50,391 bases of DNA from Saprospirales bacterium (GCA_007695035.1 REEO01000076.1:1-50391); one strand, 5' to 3'; shown: positions 17,601 to 25,108, counted from the first letter of the stretch. Numbers and translations: made by a program. The notes: generated from the sequence alone by a model not told the origin.

Positions 17601-19466
17601 CTGATTGCAATGGAAGGTGGCCACCTGGGGAGTGTCAATTAGCACAGGCGACAGTGTGTCAATTACCTGGAAGGAGACCGATTCTGTTGCCGGGTTTAGG
17701 TTTCCGCATTTGTCTCCAGCGAAAAAGAGCACTTCTACCCTGCCGGTCAGCCCACAGGAGGTATCAGAAGAGGCCCAAAAGAGGTCCAGCAATTCCGTGA
17801 ATTCAATATCAGCATTAGCACTCCAATCACTGCAATTGTCCTCTGCTTCCATACCACCACCTGATAGATACCACTCCTGTAGTGCCGCCTCTATTTCCGC
17901 AGCCCCTTCACATTGAATGATGGTGTCCCGTGGTTGTTGGGTGATTTCCGGACCGATGGTGTCAATGACAACAAATTTCGCATGAGAAACCGCTTGATTG
18001 CCGCAAAAGTCAGTTGCCAAAAATCCGATTTCTACCACCCCCAGAGCTTTATGAATGCTGTCACCGGTACTTAGTTCCACCGCCCTACATTCGGCTTCAA
18101 GGCTATTTTGCAGAGCCATCATTATCTGGGAGCTGTCCGCCTCCACACCATTCAACAAAAAGTTCATTTCGACCCTTTCCGCAGACCAACAGGCAGAAGA
18201 AACTTCCGCTCCCCCGAAATTTTGCAGCCAGGAATGGAGGGTGGAATCCAGGTTTTCAGCATCACAAGCAACCAGTTCATCCACCGGAGCAACATCAAAC
18301 TCAAGAGAAAGGGTGTCCTGGATATAAATATAAGTTTCTGCAGTTGTCGTGTTTCCACATGCATCCTGGGCGTACCAGGTTACCGTTGCGGTATCATTGC
18401 AAAAAAAATCACTGTCGCCGGGCATCGGTTCTACATGCCACTCAACCGCGCTGCAGTTGTTTGATACTAAAGCAAAACCGTGATTGTCTATCCAGTTTTG
18501 CAGTACAGAGTCTCCATCTACCGTGCTGCAATCAATTACAAGAGGAATCGGAGGGGAGGTAATATTGGGGGCAATGGTATCCAGTATTTCAAAAATAGCG
18601 GTTGTGGTTGAAAAATTTCCACAACTGTCAATGGCAGTGAATTCAATTTCAAGTGGGCCACACAGGTCGATTATTTCACCTGGAAGGGGGCCATTGTCTG
18701 CCAATTCAATAGGACTACCGTCCGGATTTTCAATCTCGATGAGTCTGTATTGGTTTTCTAACCACTGACTGTAAGCTTCTGGTAGGTCTTCACAATTAAC
18801 AAGGGTGTCCACGGGGTCGGTTAGAAAAACCGGTGCACTGGTATCCGGTAGTTGGGTGATGGTTTGCACATAGGAGATTTGGTTGCCAAACTGGTCAGTG
18901 GCCGTGTAGGTTCTCGTCCAGTCGCCTCCCTCGCAGAGGTCGGGAAGTGGGCTGTCCTCAAAGGAGATTGTAGTATTCTGCCCCGTGGTGTCGCAATTGT
19001 CGTATGCAAAAATATCTGCAGTGGGAAGGTCGGGCTGGCCGTGTATTGTAGTATCGGTCGGCAGTGTGGCAGGATCAAAAACAGGAGCTATGGTATCGAC
19101 GAAAAATATCGAAAAGGTAAAGAAGAGGGTGTTGCCCTGGTTGTCCGTGACCCGGTAGGTAATCTCGACCTCAGTTCCTCCGGGCACCAGGTCTCCAATT
19201 TCATATCCACCACTGATATTCGTAAGTGTGCGGGAAATAATGACACCCCCTGCGCTTGAGTTCTCACATTCAGGATTGTTGGTTTCATCCCAAAATAGAG
19301 GTGCGACACAATTGCTATCCACATAAATGGTATCTGGGCCCAGGAATTGGCAGGTAATTGGGTTTAGGGAAGCGGGAGTTGCATTTTTGCCCCATAGCGG
19401 AGAAAAATGGCCGGAACAAAATAGCAGGAATATACCTGCAACAATAAATCGATACCCGTTGGACAT
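11676..19466 (-). CDS. giant secreted adhesin with HYR-like and Ig-like repeats and gliding-type C-terminal domain
   Basis: 2596 aa. The signal peptide is residues 1-26. The first ~1100 residues are about ten HYR-like repeats, recognisable by recurring DTIAPxF, a conserved Cys, and DxCGN near each end. At about 1100-1560 are beta-sandwich segments interleaved with further HYR-like units. From about 1600 to 2450 run eight or more PKD/Ig-like repeats (VCEGD, YxWSGPxGF, NxGxYxV). The last ~90 residues (CKIPNIFTPNGDGINDAF... IYDRWGSELF... DWEGTYNGRPLPEGTYFYVIDF) are the TIGR04131-type gliding motility/T9SS type B sorting domain. Cys pairs are frequent. First gene of an operon with porP/sprF and an OmpA protein. 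Likely a surface adhesin for gliding or attachment; its ligand is unknown. Confidence 0.92.
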   Translation of the reverse strand: MSNGYRFIVAGIFLLFCSGHFSPLWGKNATPASLNPITCQFLGPDTIYVDSNCVAPLFWDETNNPECENSSAGGVIISRTLTNISGGYEIGDLVPGGTEVEITYRVTDNQGNTLFFTFSIFFVDTIAPVFDPATLPTDTTIHGQPDLPTADIFAYDNCDTTGQNTTISFEDSPLPDLCEGGDWTRTYTATDQFGNQISYVQTITQLPDTSAPVFLTDPVDTLVNCEDLPEAYSQWLENQYRLIEIENPDGSPIELADNGPLPGEIIDLCGPLEIEFTAIDSCGNFSTTTAIFEILDTIAPNITSPPIPLVIDCSTVDGDSVLQNWIDNHGFALVSNNCSAVEWHVEPMPGDSDFFCNDTATVTWYAQDACGNTTTAETYIYIQDTLSLEFDVAPVDELVACDAENLDSTLHSWLQNFGGAEVSSACWSAERVEMNFLLNGVEADSSQIMMALQNSLEAECRAVELSTGDSIHKALGVVEIGFLATDFCGNQAVSHAKFVVIDTIGPEITQQPRDTIIQCEGAAEIEAALQEWYLSGGGMEAEDNCSDWSANADIEFTELLDLFWASSDTSCGLTGRVEVLFFAGDKCGNLNPATESVSFQVIDTLSPVLIDTPQVATFHCNQEIDVEIQDWIVQLGMADISDPCSPIVPGNFSWTTSDGRNGSGSISDGPYPEVKSELCELELTVEFEVEDGCGNILTFQGMAVVIDETAPSFFGTPDTAWYNCDEPIDSLQVVVSDPCSDFTISFKDSLLADSWSGCGNFEQLGQRTITAEDVCGNTAIFTQTLIVSDFKPPIFTVPQDVTVDCRFVQDTVITGSPTNISDNCFELPEITIQFEDEISPDDCEPTILRIWSATDGCENTAVDTQFIFTVDTLPPGINEPSEELILQCGQPDNTELFANWLESAGFAEIDSPCGEWSFFAAISGSYDSDDESTFPGTMPEMPQLLSCDSLPGPIHYSEEVDFIFIDGCGNTSISTALLELRDDDPPVFSHCPDDVVVSTSGDTCTGIFTTPGFSVYDLCGMTIEQGIVSDTASLVASIPGNANSVVEDVIFVFSDLYDPLKPFLSMELEIELVGVDAEQPTEYFLIYDQDGELLGTTENSPEQCGNSTATISIQDEQRINRWIANDSLAFHLQPYYNDSLSGSFFINDICQPGIVMANIVFSRATSSELNIKIYPGYFPPVALTEFPVDGFEFSVGNHPVLIKAEDCSGNTSICNFDLIVEHKAEADVTCPENAQLYAPDTVCYAQFELPQVNYQAECDNFGTNIYSHPPNEFGFIYFFEHPDLGDLNATEKTLHFGPFTGGHFTDAGLYIQYLVNIDSQYAFFEVMTGGGYPLGTIGGPEDTNTLEHGNCQNAGLAYFTIPDSIFNEEAEGGFIEIVLSPNENLPPFPDGIGTGINPCDSLFDMVGQTDSISFVRGFISYHPVQINIAISGSTQTSEGPLYSGENLPVVELNTGENLIEYMLMDPSGNQSGCYFSVEVIDTVPPNAICKNARIEVLPSALDTFVLGPNLVDGGSWDNCELTQMVVEPNKFTCNETEEEIQVTLTVEDESGNISSCQSTVRIDSYRLEPDFSIDLCEPDTLNLFSNAPGDPTQYSYEWSGPQGFSSNSPNPVISGTGPQNSGNYSVTLTGFGGCTASGSVDVNISTIATPEINASSNVVCEGGPIELTSSVYTGNITYRWYSGTPPSGVLLGTTSQPSFSIDLPLGTHRFYVQVENPDCSSNPSATQTVEVVEDPVAVIDPAFVRVCQGDQLSLSSPLGPAFEYNWSGPAGFVSDMQSPIVTPNAGPENEGIYNLVVTLGTCTSNAVQAEVLVDASPPKPIVQGNNLLCIGDTLQLRVSNIPLATRYTWTLPDGSEQITSTNQLIIENVGTDLSGDWLVKADFGQCPSVASDPFTLVVEENPIINAQSNSPVCEGDTAVMIADPIPDAVYEWSGPGGFSAIGDTIRGLFNPGEYEVFVVTQSGCTASAMTDLQVKTTPEIDAIVNQGQTCVDGTSDLCFQPFLTPADNGNDYTYHWTGPNNFSSDLQSPCLNNVTEFNNGTYYLEVELDGCRSRIDSTVVMVNNIGRQPIIFSDQTNYCEGDSIQLHTDYSPNEGVRFHWVGPTGISITSDSLFSIPDGQTGDGGQYSIFITVDQCTTSVSEEIEIEVNPLPDRPTLTGGGQYCKGDSIVLQTDVNPDVNYIWTGPIPLDQGVDFHVLWPAEIGQSGAYRVIARQNGCNSEPSQPETVVVNPTPPTPSLSLSDDAICLDDTDHYLELCIAADSLPGGATYRFFLNDELGTNVLTTHSICTELFSSQLDKAGSNTIQVRTEINGCLSGFSSPLQFKADTIPDEASFAGEDFNSCGRNGVVLMADFPSVASGAWSSPDPTLSFENVNLPVSEVDGLRPGDNLLVWTLSNGSCKNFSSDTVTVEYFEPPTARDVTEQVLPGDMVTSEVLLNDDLPGEVNLEIISGEGQGAWSLAQGGEAISFQSSERWAGTVRITYEICLVNCPDKCDRAVLYIVAGDDEDCKIPNIFTPNGDGINDAFIISCLASDRFSDSELRIYDRWGSELFRAAPYENDWEGTYNGRPLPEGTYFYVIDFGDGRSPANGFVVIKR

Positions 19467-19550
19467 ACCAATCGCTGTTAGTTTTTAATTAACTGATAAT
19501 TTACGGACGATCATGGGAAATCCCGAACCGGACAACCTTGATTCGGGACT

Positions 19551-19581
19551 GCAAGATAGGACTATTTTTTCTCACCTCAAA
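19551..19581 (-). promoter_or_regulatory. candidate promoter of the giant adhesin operon
   Basis: Leftward TTTG (19578-19581), exactly 19 nt, then TATCTTGC (19551-19558). The spacing matches the Bacteroidota consensus. The -7 box looks like TATCTTTGC with one T missing. It lies about 85 nt before the adhesin start. Confidence 0.4.
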
Positions 19582-19664
19582 TTTTTTGCCGGCTTTTCAA
19601 CTGATAAAATCTAATTGAGGCTTTTAAGGAAGGATGTTATAAGTAGGATGCATAATTTGGTATC

Positions 19665-19877
19665 TTACTTTTTCTTCTTCGAACCCTTTATTTTCTTCTT
19701 CAACTTATCTTTAAGTTCTTGAAGCTTTCTGTCCTCGACATTTTCATTCAGAAATTCATTGAGTTCATCCACATTAAAGTTGCCTTCTATTTCACCAAAT
19801 TCATTGATGCTGATATCCAGGCCTTCCAGATCTTTATGCAGATCGGGTTTTTTCTTGTCCTTCATTTTCTTGGGCAT
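19665..19877 (-). CDS. small lysine-rich protein, unknown function
   Basis: 70 aa, highly charged: MPKKMKDKKK at the start, a central acidic helix-forming part (INEFGEIEGNFNVDELNEFLNEN), and a C-terminus of KLKKKIKGSKKKK. There is no signal peptide or membrane segment. I recognise no family. It starts 12 nt after the gltX stop on the same strand, so it is probably cotranscribed. Its basic ends suggest nucleic-acid or ribosome contact, which is only a guess. An alternative Met is five codons in (19865). Confidence 0.7.
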   Translation of the reverse strand: MPKKMKDKKKPDLHKDLEGLDISINEFGEIEGNFNVDELNEFLNENVEDRKLQELKDKLKKKIKGSKKKK

Positions 19878-19889
19878 ATCCTTAAAATT

Positions 19890-21416
19890 TTAAGCCTTTA
19901 AATCCAATAAACGTTTTGTCCTCTCCAGACATTTTTCCTTTCCGAGAATGGCCATGGTTTCAAAAATGTCCGGGCCCTTCATGGTTCCTGTGACACTGAG
20001 CCTCAACAGAGGTAAAACCTTGCCAAAGTTAAGGCTTTTTTCCGGTATCCAGGCTTTGATTCGCTCTTCGAGGACTTTTTTCTCAAAGGCTTCCACTGAA
20101 TCCAACAAATCTATCAACCCCATCAATATTTCCTCAGATTCCGGTTTCCACCTTTTTTCCAGCGTTTTTTCATCCATGGGAAAAACATCCGAAAAGAAGA
20201 ATGCGGCAGCCTCGGGCAATTCAGAAATGAGTTGGATCCGCTCTTTCATAATACTGCATATGCGCTCAAGTCTTTTGTCCCGACCTGTGTGATATCCCGC
20301 TTTGTTCAAAAATGGAATGGCCTGTATCGCGAGTTCATTATCCGGAGTATCAAGCAGGTATTGCTGATTTACCCACTTTGCCTTGTCGAAGTCAAAACGC
20401 GCTCCACCCTTACTTACTCTATCTAAGGTAAATTCTTTGACCAGACCTTCCATGCTGTAAATTTCCTGTTCTCCTCCGGGGTTCCAGCCGAGAAAAGCGA
20501 TAAAGTTGACCATTGCACGTGGATCGAATCCTATTTCTTTAAAACCCGGATAGACCTCTTTGGATTCTGGGTCCTTCCATTCAAGAGGAAAAACCGGGAG
20601 TCCGAATTTAGCGCCATCCCTTTTGCTCAACTTACCTTTTCCGGAGGGCTTTAAAATGAGAGGGAGGTGAGCGAAGGAAGGTTGGTCCCTCTCCAAGCCA
20701 AGCGCCTTATACAAAAGTACATGCAAGCCCGTACTGCTGATCCACTCCTCTCCTCTGATCACATGAGTTATTTGCATAAGGTAGTCGTCCACAACATTGG
20801 CCAGGTGGTATGTGGGCCAACCATCGGCTTTTATAAGTACTTTATCGTCCAATTCTTTGCAATCAAAGGTCATGGTCCCTCTGACTTCATCATTTACTAC
20901 CACTTCACCCTCAGCCGGAATTTTGAAGCGGATGACATGCGGAGCCCCCTCCTCTATTCTCCGCTTTGTTTCTTCCTCTGTCAGCATCAGGCTGTTATTC
21001 ATCTCATCCCTTATGGAAGAATCATATTTGGGTGAATGAATACCCTCAGCTTCTTTTTTCTGCCGCATGGCTTCGAGTTCTTCCGAAGTATCAAAGGCGT
21101 AATAGGCCCATCCATTTTGCACCATGTTGAGGGCGTATTTTTTGTAGAGATTTCTCCTTTCTGACTGTTTGTAAGGTCCTAGCATGCCCCCTTTGTCGGG
21201 ACCTTCGTCCCAAACTACACCGGCCCATTCAAGAGCATTAATTATATAGTCCTCAGCGCCTTCTACATATCTGTTTCTGTCCGTATCCTCCAGCCTCAAA
21301 ATCATTTTGCCACCTTTGCTCCTGACAAACAAATAGTTATAAAGGGCCGTGCGCAATCCTCCCACATGTAAAGGCCCTGTTGGACTGGGTGCAAATCTCA
21401 CTCTGATATTACTCAT
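19890..21416 (-). CDS. gltX: glutamyl-tRNA synthetase
   Basis: Class I aminoacyl-tRNA synthetase that charges tRNA(Glu). 508 aa, full length. The HIGH-type motif is in FAPSPTGPLHVGGLRTALYNY (8-28), followed by RLEDTDRNR (41-49). The KMSKS equivalent is KLSKR at 262-266 (GKGKLSKRDGAKFG). FLGWNPGG and the helical anticodon-binding C-terminus are present. The start at 21416 gives the usual MSNIRVRFAPSPTG. The 202-nt spacer upstream separates it from the divergent polysaccharide deacetylase. Confidence 0.97.
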   Translation of the reverse strand: MSNIRVRFAPSPTGPLHVGGLRTALYNYLFVRSKGGKMILRLEDTDRNRYVEGAEDYIINALEWAGVVWDEGPDKGGMLGPYKQSERRNLYKKYALNMVQNGWAYYAFDTSEELEAMRQKKEAEGIHSPKYDSSIRDEMNNSLMLTEEETKRRIEEGAPHVIRFKIPAEGEVVVNDEVRGTMTFDCKELDDKVLIKADGWPTYHLANVVDDYLMQITHVIRGEEWISSTGLHVLLYKALGLERDQPSFAHLPLILKPSGKGKLSKRDGAKFGLPVFPLEWKDPESKEVYPGFKEIGFDPRAMVNFIAFLGWNPGGEQEIYSMEGLVKEFTLDRVSKGGARFDFDKAKWVNQQYLLDTPDNELAIQAIPFLNKAGYHTGRDKRLERICSIMKERIQLISELPEAAAFFFSDVFPMDEKTLEKRWKPESEEILMGLIDLLDSVEAFEKKVLEERIKAWIPEKSLNFGKVLPLLRLSVTGTMKGPDIFETMAILGKEKCLERTKRLLDLKA

Positions 21417-21505
21417 ATTAATGTCGGGATATATATGTTAAATTTTATTTCAATAAATTCCAGTAAATCAATTGACTAAAAATTATAATATTTTAAAAAA
21501 GGTTG

Positions 21506-21513
21506 TACTTTTA
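21506..21513 (+). promoter_or_regulatory. -7-like box TACTTTTA upstream of the deacetylase
   Basis: TAnnTTTA in a very AT-rich spacer. There is no TTTG 19 nt upstream. It would give a ~100-nt leader that contains two tiny open frames (21527-21583 and 21597-21629). Confidence 0.3.
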
Positions 21514-21618
21514 CGCAGCAAAACAGATGTATCAGGCGTTTATAAAATGCATAGATACAAAAAAGCTATGTAATCCCGAGTAGTTATTATAATCCATGAA
21601 CATATTTAATATTATCCC

Positions 21619-22281
21619 ATGTACTTAATTAAAACACCCGGCTTTATTCAAAGCCTGTTCCCGAGTTTCACCTGGAGGTTACCAGGAGATGAAAAACGCG
21701 TGTTTCTAACATTTGACGATGGTCCTATACCTGAGGTCACCCACTGGGTTTTGGATTTGTTGAATGAATACAAAGCCAAAGCCACTTTTTTCTGTGTTGG
21801 TGAGAACATTGAAAGATACCCGGAGGTTTTCGAAACTGTTGTTGAACAGGGTCACGCTGTTGGAAATCACACCTACAACCATTTATCGGGCTGGGCTACA
21901 GATCGTCTTCCCTACTTTCTAAATATTCGAAAGTGTGCGCAATTAGTTAAGAGTGAATTGTTCCGGCCACCTTACGGGAAATTGAGACCGAGCCAGGTTC
22001 AGTTTCTCCAGAGACACTACAATATTGTAATGTGGGATGTATTAAGTGCAGATTTCGATTCTGACCTAAGTGGTGAACAGTGTGCCAAAAACGTCTTGCG
22101 AAGTGTAAAGCCGGGCTCTATTGTGGTGTTTCACGATAGCTTGAAGGCTGAGAAAAACCTTAAACATGCGCTGCCGATAGTTTTAGAGCGATTGGCCGGA
22201 GAGGGTTATTCTTTTGAAAGCATCACCCCGGAACTTTGCAGAGGACCGGTTGGAAAGTTGGTGGGTCAACTCTCCGTATAA
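21619..22281 (+). CDS. polysaccharide deacetylase (NodB domain)
   Basis: 220 aa, almost entirely one NodB homology domain. Motif 1 is FLTFDDGP with D33/D34. Motif 2 is GNHTYNH with metal-binding H84 and H88. Motif 3 is RPPYGK (116-121). Motif 4 is near MWDVLSADFDSD, and motif 5 is IVVFHDS. It should de-N-acetylate a polysaccharide or peptidoglycan substrate; which one is unknown. No clear cleavable signal is present. The ATG at 21619 overlaps the end of a 10-codon upstream frame. It is followed by a strong bidirectional terminator shared with the convergent receptor gene. Confidence 0.92.
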   Translation: MYLIKTPGFIQSLFPSFTWRLPGDEKRVFLTFDDGPIPEVTHWVLDLLNEYKAKATFFCVGENIERYPEVFETVVEQGHAVGNHTYNHLSGWATDRLPYFLNIRKCAQLVKSELFRPPYGKLRPSQVQFLQRHYNIVMWDVLSADFDSDLSGEQCAKNVLRSVKPGSIVVFHDSLKAEKNLKHALPIVLERLAGEGYSFESITPELCRGPVGKLVGQLSV

Positions 22282-22357
22282 GATAAATATAGTAGCTGCT
22301 TTTTCCTTTATGCCTATGGAATATGTGTTGATAGCACATTCCTAAAAACCCACTCTT

Positions 22358-22408
22358 AAAAAATCCCCTTGCTTTGGATGTTATGCCAAATTACAAGGGG
22401 ATTTTTTT
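22358..22408. terminator. bidirectional terminator between deacetylase and TPP-linked receptor
   Basis: Perfect 14-bp stem AAAAAATCCCCTTG (22358-22371) with CAAGGGGATTTTTT (22394-22407). A second inner stem (TTTGG/CCAAA) lies in the 22-nt loop. The flanking A and T runs make it work for both convergent genes. Confidence 0.88.
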
Positions 22409-22428
22409 ATCTAATCTAGTGCAGATTT

Positions 22429-24867
22429 TCAGAAGCGGATGCTGAGTCCGGTAAAGAAATTCCTCCCTGCCTGTGGAAAGAATCCCTGGTCGATTAAAAA
22501 GTCATCTACAAAGTAATACGAGTAACTCCATCCATTGGTTTCGTACTTCTCATCCGTGAGGTTGCGCACCATGAATTTGAACTGAATGTCCGGCCAGTTA
22601 TCACGGCTAAAGTTAAACACGAAGTTGAGGTCTGTAAAATGGTAGGGATCCAGGGAGTTATCCCGGTTTCCTGTATTGTCGAGGTACTGTCTGCTCACAT
22701 ACTGGGAAAACAGATCAGTGTCAAGACGCAATTTGCCCAGTCTTCCGCTAATGTCAAATACCCTGTAGTTTATTCCACCTGAAATCAACTGTTCCGGTGA
22801 AAGGGTCATTGGTGTTCTGTCAAACTCCAGTTTTTCCTGCCCTTCAAAACCAAAATTCTCATCGTACTTATCTACAAAAAAGTCGTAGTTCTGAATTCGG
22901 TTGTATGCCATGGTTGCATTGGCAAAAAGCTTTAAATTGGTTTTAATATAATAGCTTCCACTGACTTCCAGTCCGGTTCTGTAGCTGTCCCTTACATTTT
23001 CTCTGACCTGCGCTCCCACATCATTTATTCTTCCGGTAACTACAAGTTGGTCGCGATATCCCATGTAATAAAGATTTGCTTGCAAATTCCAACTGTCTCC
23101 TACGGTTCTCACTCCTGTTTCCACATTGAACATTCGCTCAGGTTTTGGTCTGCTGTCCGGGCTTGATTCGGTAAAGTCCCGTCTGTTTGGCTCGCGATTG
23201 GACACAGCCAGAGATGCGTAGATATTGGTTCTTTCACTAGCAAACCAGGTGAGTCCGAGTTTTGGGTTGAGGAAGGTGTAGGTTTGGTCCTGATCTACAT
23301 TTTCCAATCGTTGGTCAAAACCGAGGAATCGATAATCCACGGTTCGAAGCTGCATATCACCCCATGCGAGAAAGTCTCCGAATTGATGTTCTACTTTAGC
23401 AAACAGATTGAAGTCGTATTTGTCGGCATCGTTCTCGTAATATCGGTGGTCGTTCTCCATTTCTCCGGCAAATCGTGCCCAAATTACCTCGCCGAAATGA
23501 TCTCCGGTGTAGTGATTCCATCCACCACCAAGTACAAGACTGGTTGCCGGAGAGAAGCGATAGGTTGAATTGAGTATTATCCCGTAAAAATCATTGTCCA
23601 GCCACCGCCTTCTAATGAGATCGGTTCTGTTTATTTCTTCACCTCCAATTGCCACCGGACTCACTCCATAACTCTCGAAGGCCTGGTTGCTGCGATACTG
23701 TTCAAAAAATCCTTTACCTCGTGTATAGTGCAGGGTAAGACCACTTTCCCAATTTGCATTGTGGGTGTAGTTATAAAATACCTGCAGGTGAGTTTGCTGA
23801 TAATCGTCCACCTCATTCGGGTGGGGTTTGTCCGGTCTGTCCAGTCCCGCAGGATTGAATGTTCTTAAATCGGGATCATCTAAAAAATCTGCCGGCACCC
23901 CGTACCATGCTTGATAGGTGACCTCCTCTCCGTGAATGAGATTGACCCTGAAAGAGGACCGGTCACCTACTTTACCTACAGCCAGGTATAAACTTCGCAA
24001 GTCTGCAGTAGCTCTATCGATGAATCCGTCGGCAAGTATTCTAGAAACCCGGCCATCCGCATAGAAGCCATCCTCTCCGAGACCAGTACCAAAGCTGAAT
24101 GATGCCCTTCTGCTGTTGAATGATCCATAAGAAAAATCGGATCTCAGATACGGTTCTGTATGGACCTTGTTGGTGTTGATGCTAACGATTCCACCGAATG
24201 AATTACCTCCCATTGCAGAGGTACCCACTCCCCTTTGCACCTGAATATCATTTACAGAACTCAGCAGGTCCGGCATATTTACCCAAAACACATTTTGGGA
24301 TTCAGAGTCATTGACCGGTACGCCGTTCATCAGCACATTGATTCGTGTGGGATCTACACCGCGAATTCTGATGCCTGTGTAACCAATTCCCGTTCCTGCA
24401 TCGGAGGTCACGTTGACAGATGGAAGTTGCTTGAGCAAGAAAGGAACGTCCTGGCCGTAATTTCGACTTTGGATTTCCTCAGCATCGATATTGGTGAAGC
24501 TCAATGGTCCCGCTTCTTGCGCACGGGTAGCCAACACCTGGATTTCATCGATTTCAACTCTGCCTTTTACCTGAACATTCACCACGAGATTTTCTTCCAG
24601 CACCACCGTTTTCCGGCCAAAAGAAAAACCGTAACTGATTAGTATGTCGTAGGTGCCGGGTGACAGATTTTCAAAGTTACTTCTGCCATTTTCACCTGTG
24701 GTGGATGACACATTTCCAGGTTGCAGTAGGACTTCAGCTCCTGCGATTGGATTTTTTTCAGAATCAATCGCATTGACTGTCAAATCGTACTGTGCATGTA
24801 GTGAAACGGCCGATACAATGAAAAAAATAAGTAATGTAAAAAGTAGTTTTAAACTGTTCATACTCAT
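22429..24867 (-). CDS. TonB-dependent receptor under TPP riboswitch control (thiamin-related uptake)
   Basis: 812 aa outer-membrane receptor. The signal peptide (about 1-25) is followed by a carboxypeptidase-regulatory-like domain (about 27-110: NPIAGAEVLLQPG...TGENGRSNFENLSPGTYDILIS). The plug domain (about 115-235) contains IRIRGVDPTRINVLMNGVPVND and GVGTSAMGGNSFGGIVSINT. A 22-strand-type barrel ends in the aromatic residue F812 (NFFTGLSIRF). The substrate is not readable from the barrel. The upstream TPP aptamer makes thiamin, its phosphates or a pyrimidine/thiazole precursor likely. ATG codons at 24867 and 24861 are both possible starts; the first lies inside a hairpin arm. Confidence 0.93.
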   Translation of the reverse strand: MSMNSLKLLFTLLIFFIVSAVSLHAQYDLTVNAIDSEKNPIAGAEVLLQPGNVSSTTGENGRSNFENLSPGTYDILISYGFSFGRKTVVLEENLVVNVQVKGRVEIDEIQVLATRAQEAGPLSFTNIDAEEIQSRNYGQDVPFLLKQLPSVNVTSDAGTGIGYTGIRIRGVDPTRINVLMNGVPVNDSESQNVFWVNMPDLLSSVNDIQVQRGVGTSAMGGNSFGGIVSINTNKVHTEPYLRSDFSYGSFNSRRASFSFGTGLGEDGFYADGRVSRILADGFIDRATADLRSLYLAVGKVGDRSSFRVNLIHGEEVTYQAWYGVPADFLDDPDLRTFNPAGLDRPDKPHPNEVDDYQQTHLQVFYNYTHNANWESGLTLHYTRGKGFFEQYRSNQAFESYGVSPVAIGGEEINRTDLIRRRWLDNDFYGIILNSTYRFSPATSLVLGGGWNHYTGDHFGEVIWARFAGEMENDHRYYENDADKYDFNLFAKVEHQFGDFLAWGDMQLRTVDYRFLGFDQRLENVDQDQTYTFLNPKLGLTWFASERTNIYASLAVSNREPNRRDFTESSPDSRPKPERMFNVETGVRTVGDSWNLQANLYYMGYRDQLVVTGRINDVGAQVRENVRDSYRTGLEVSGSYYIKTNLKLFANATMAYNRIQNYDFFVDKYDENFGFEGQEKLEFDRTPMTLSPEQLISGGINYRVFDISGRLGKLRLDTDLFSQYVSRQYLDNTGNRDNSLDPYHFTDLNFVFNFSRDNWPDIQFKFMVRNLTDEKYETNGWSYSYYFVDDFLIDQGFFPQAGRNFFTGLSIRF

Positions 24868-24887
24868 GATTTTATTCCAACATGAGT
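24862..24887 (-). promoter_or_regulatory. start-codon hairpin, possible riboswitch expression platform
   Basis: A perfect 7-bp inverted repeat, ACTCATG/CATGAGT (24881-24887 with 24862-24868), has a 12-nt loop holding the GGAAT upstream of the gene. The 3' arm contains the ATG at 24867 and ends right before the ATG at 24861. It could hide the translation start when TPP is bound. Confidence 0.4.
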
Positions 24888-24924
24888 GAACAGGGTGCTG
24901 CAGGATGGTGCAACACTATTTTAT

Positions 24925-25012
24925 GGTGACTTCCCTCCCCGGAATTACCCGGCCAGGTTCTATGGGTTTAATCTCAGCCCGTGGTTTCGCACCACCGGCA
25001 CCCCGCACACTG
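24925..25012 (-). promoter_or_regulatory. TPP (thiamin pyrophosphate) riboswitch, THI element
   Basis: Read leftward it carries the full THI-box order. GGGGTGCC (25004-24997) comes first, then a variable hairpin GTGGT-GCGAA-ACCAC. GGCTGAGA follows (CTGAGA at 24977-24972), then ACCC, GAACCTG (24960-24954), the GGGTAATTCC loop (24950-24941) and the closing GGGA (24935-24932). All invariant aptamer segments are present in order. It sits about 60 nt before the receptor start. Confidence 0.93.
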
Positions 25013-25076
25013 CCATTGGAGTGTTAAATAATATTGTACTGTATATTCAGGCGAAAAACTTTCTTCCACCTGCCTG

Positions 25077-25084
25077 CAAAGTTA
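25077..25084 (-). promoter_or_regulatory. -7 box TAACTTTG of the TPP-riboswitch transcript
   Basis: Leftward TAACTTTGC, a full match to TAnnTTTG. It lies about 70 nt upstream of the aptamer and downstream of the rfbB hairpin. No TTTG is at the expected -33 spacing. Confidence 0.5.
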
Positions 25085-25108
25085 ATAACTTTTTCTCAGT
25101 TCATTTTT

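Noticed and set aside
11676-19466. Many medium-length open frames on the opposite strand and in other frames of the adhesin gene
   Set aside because: They are low-quality translations without starts, motifs or signal peptides, expected by chance across a 7.8-kb gene.
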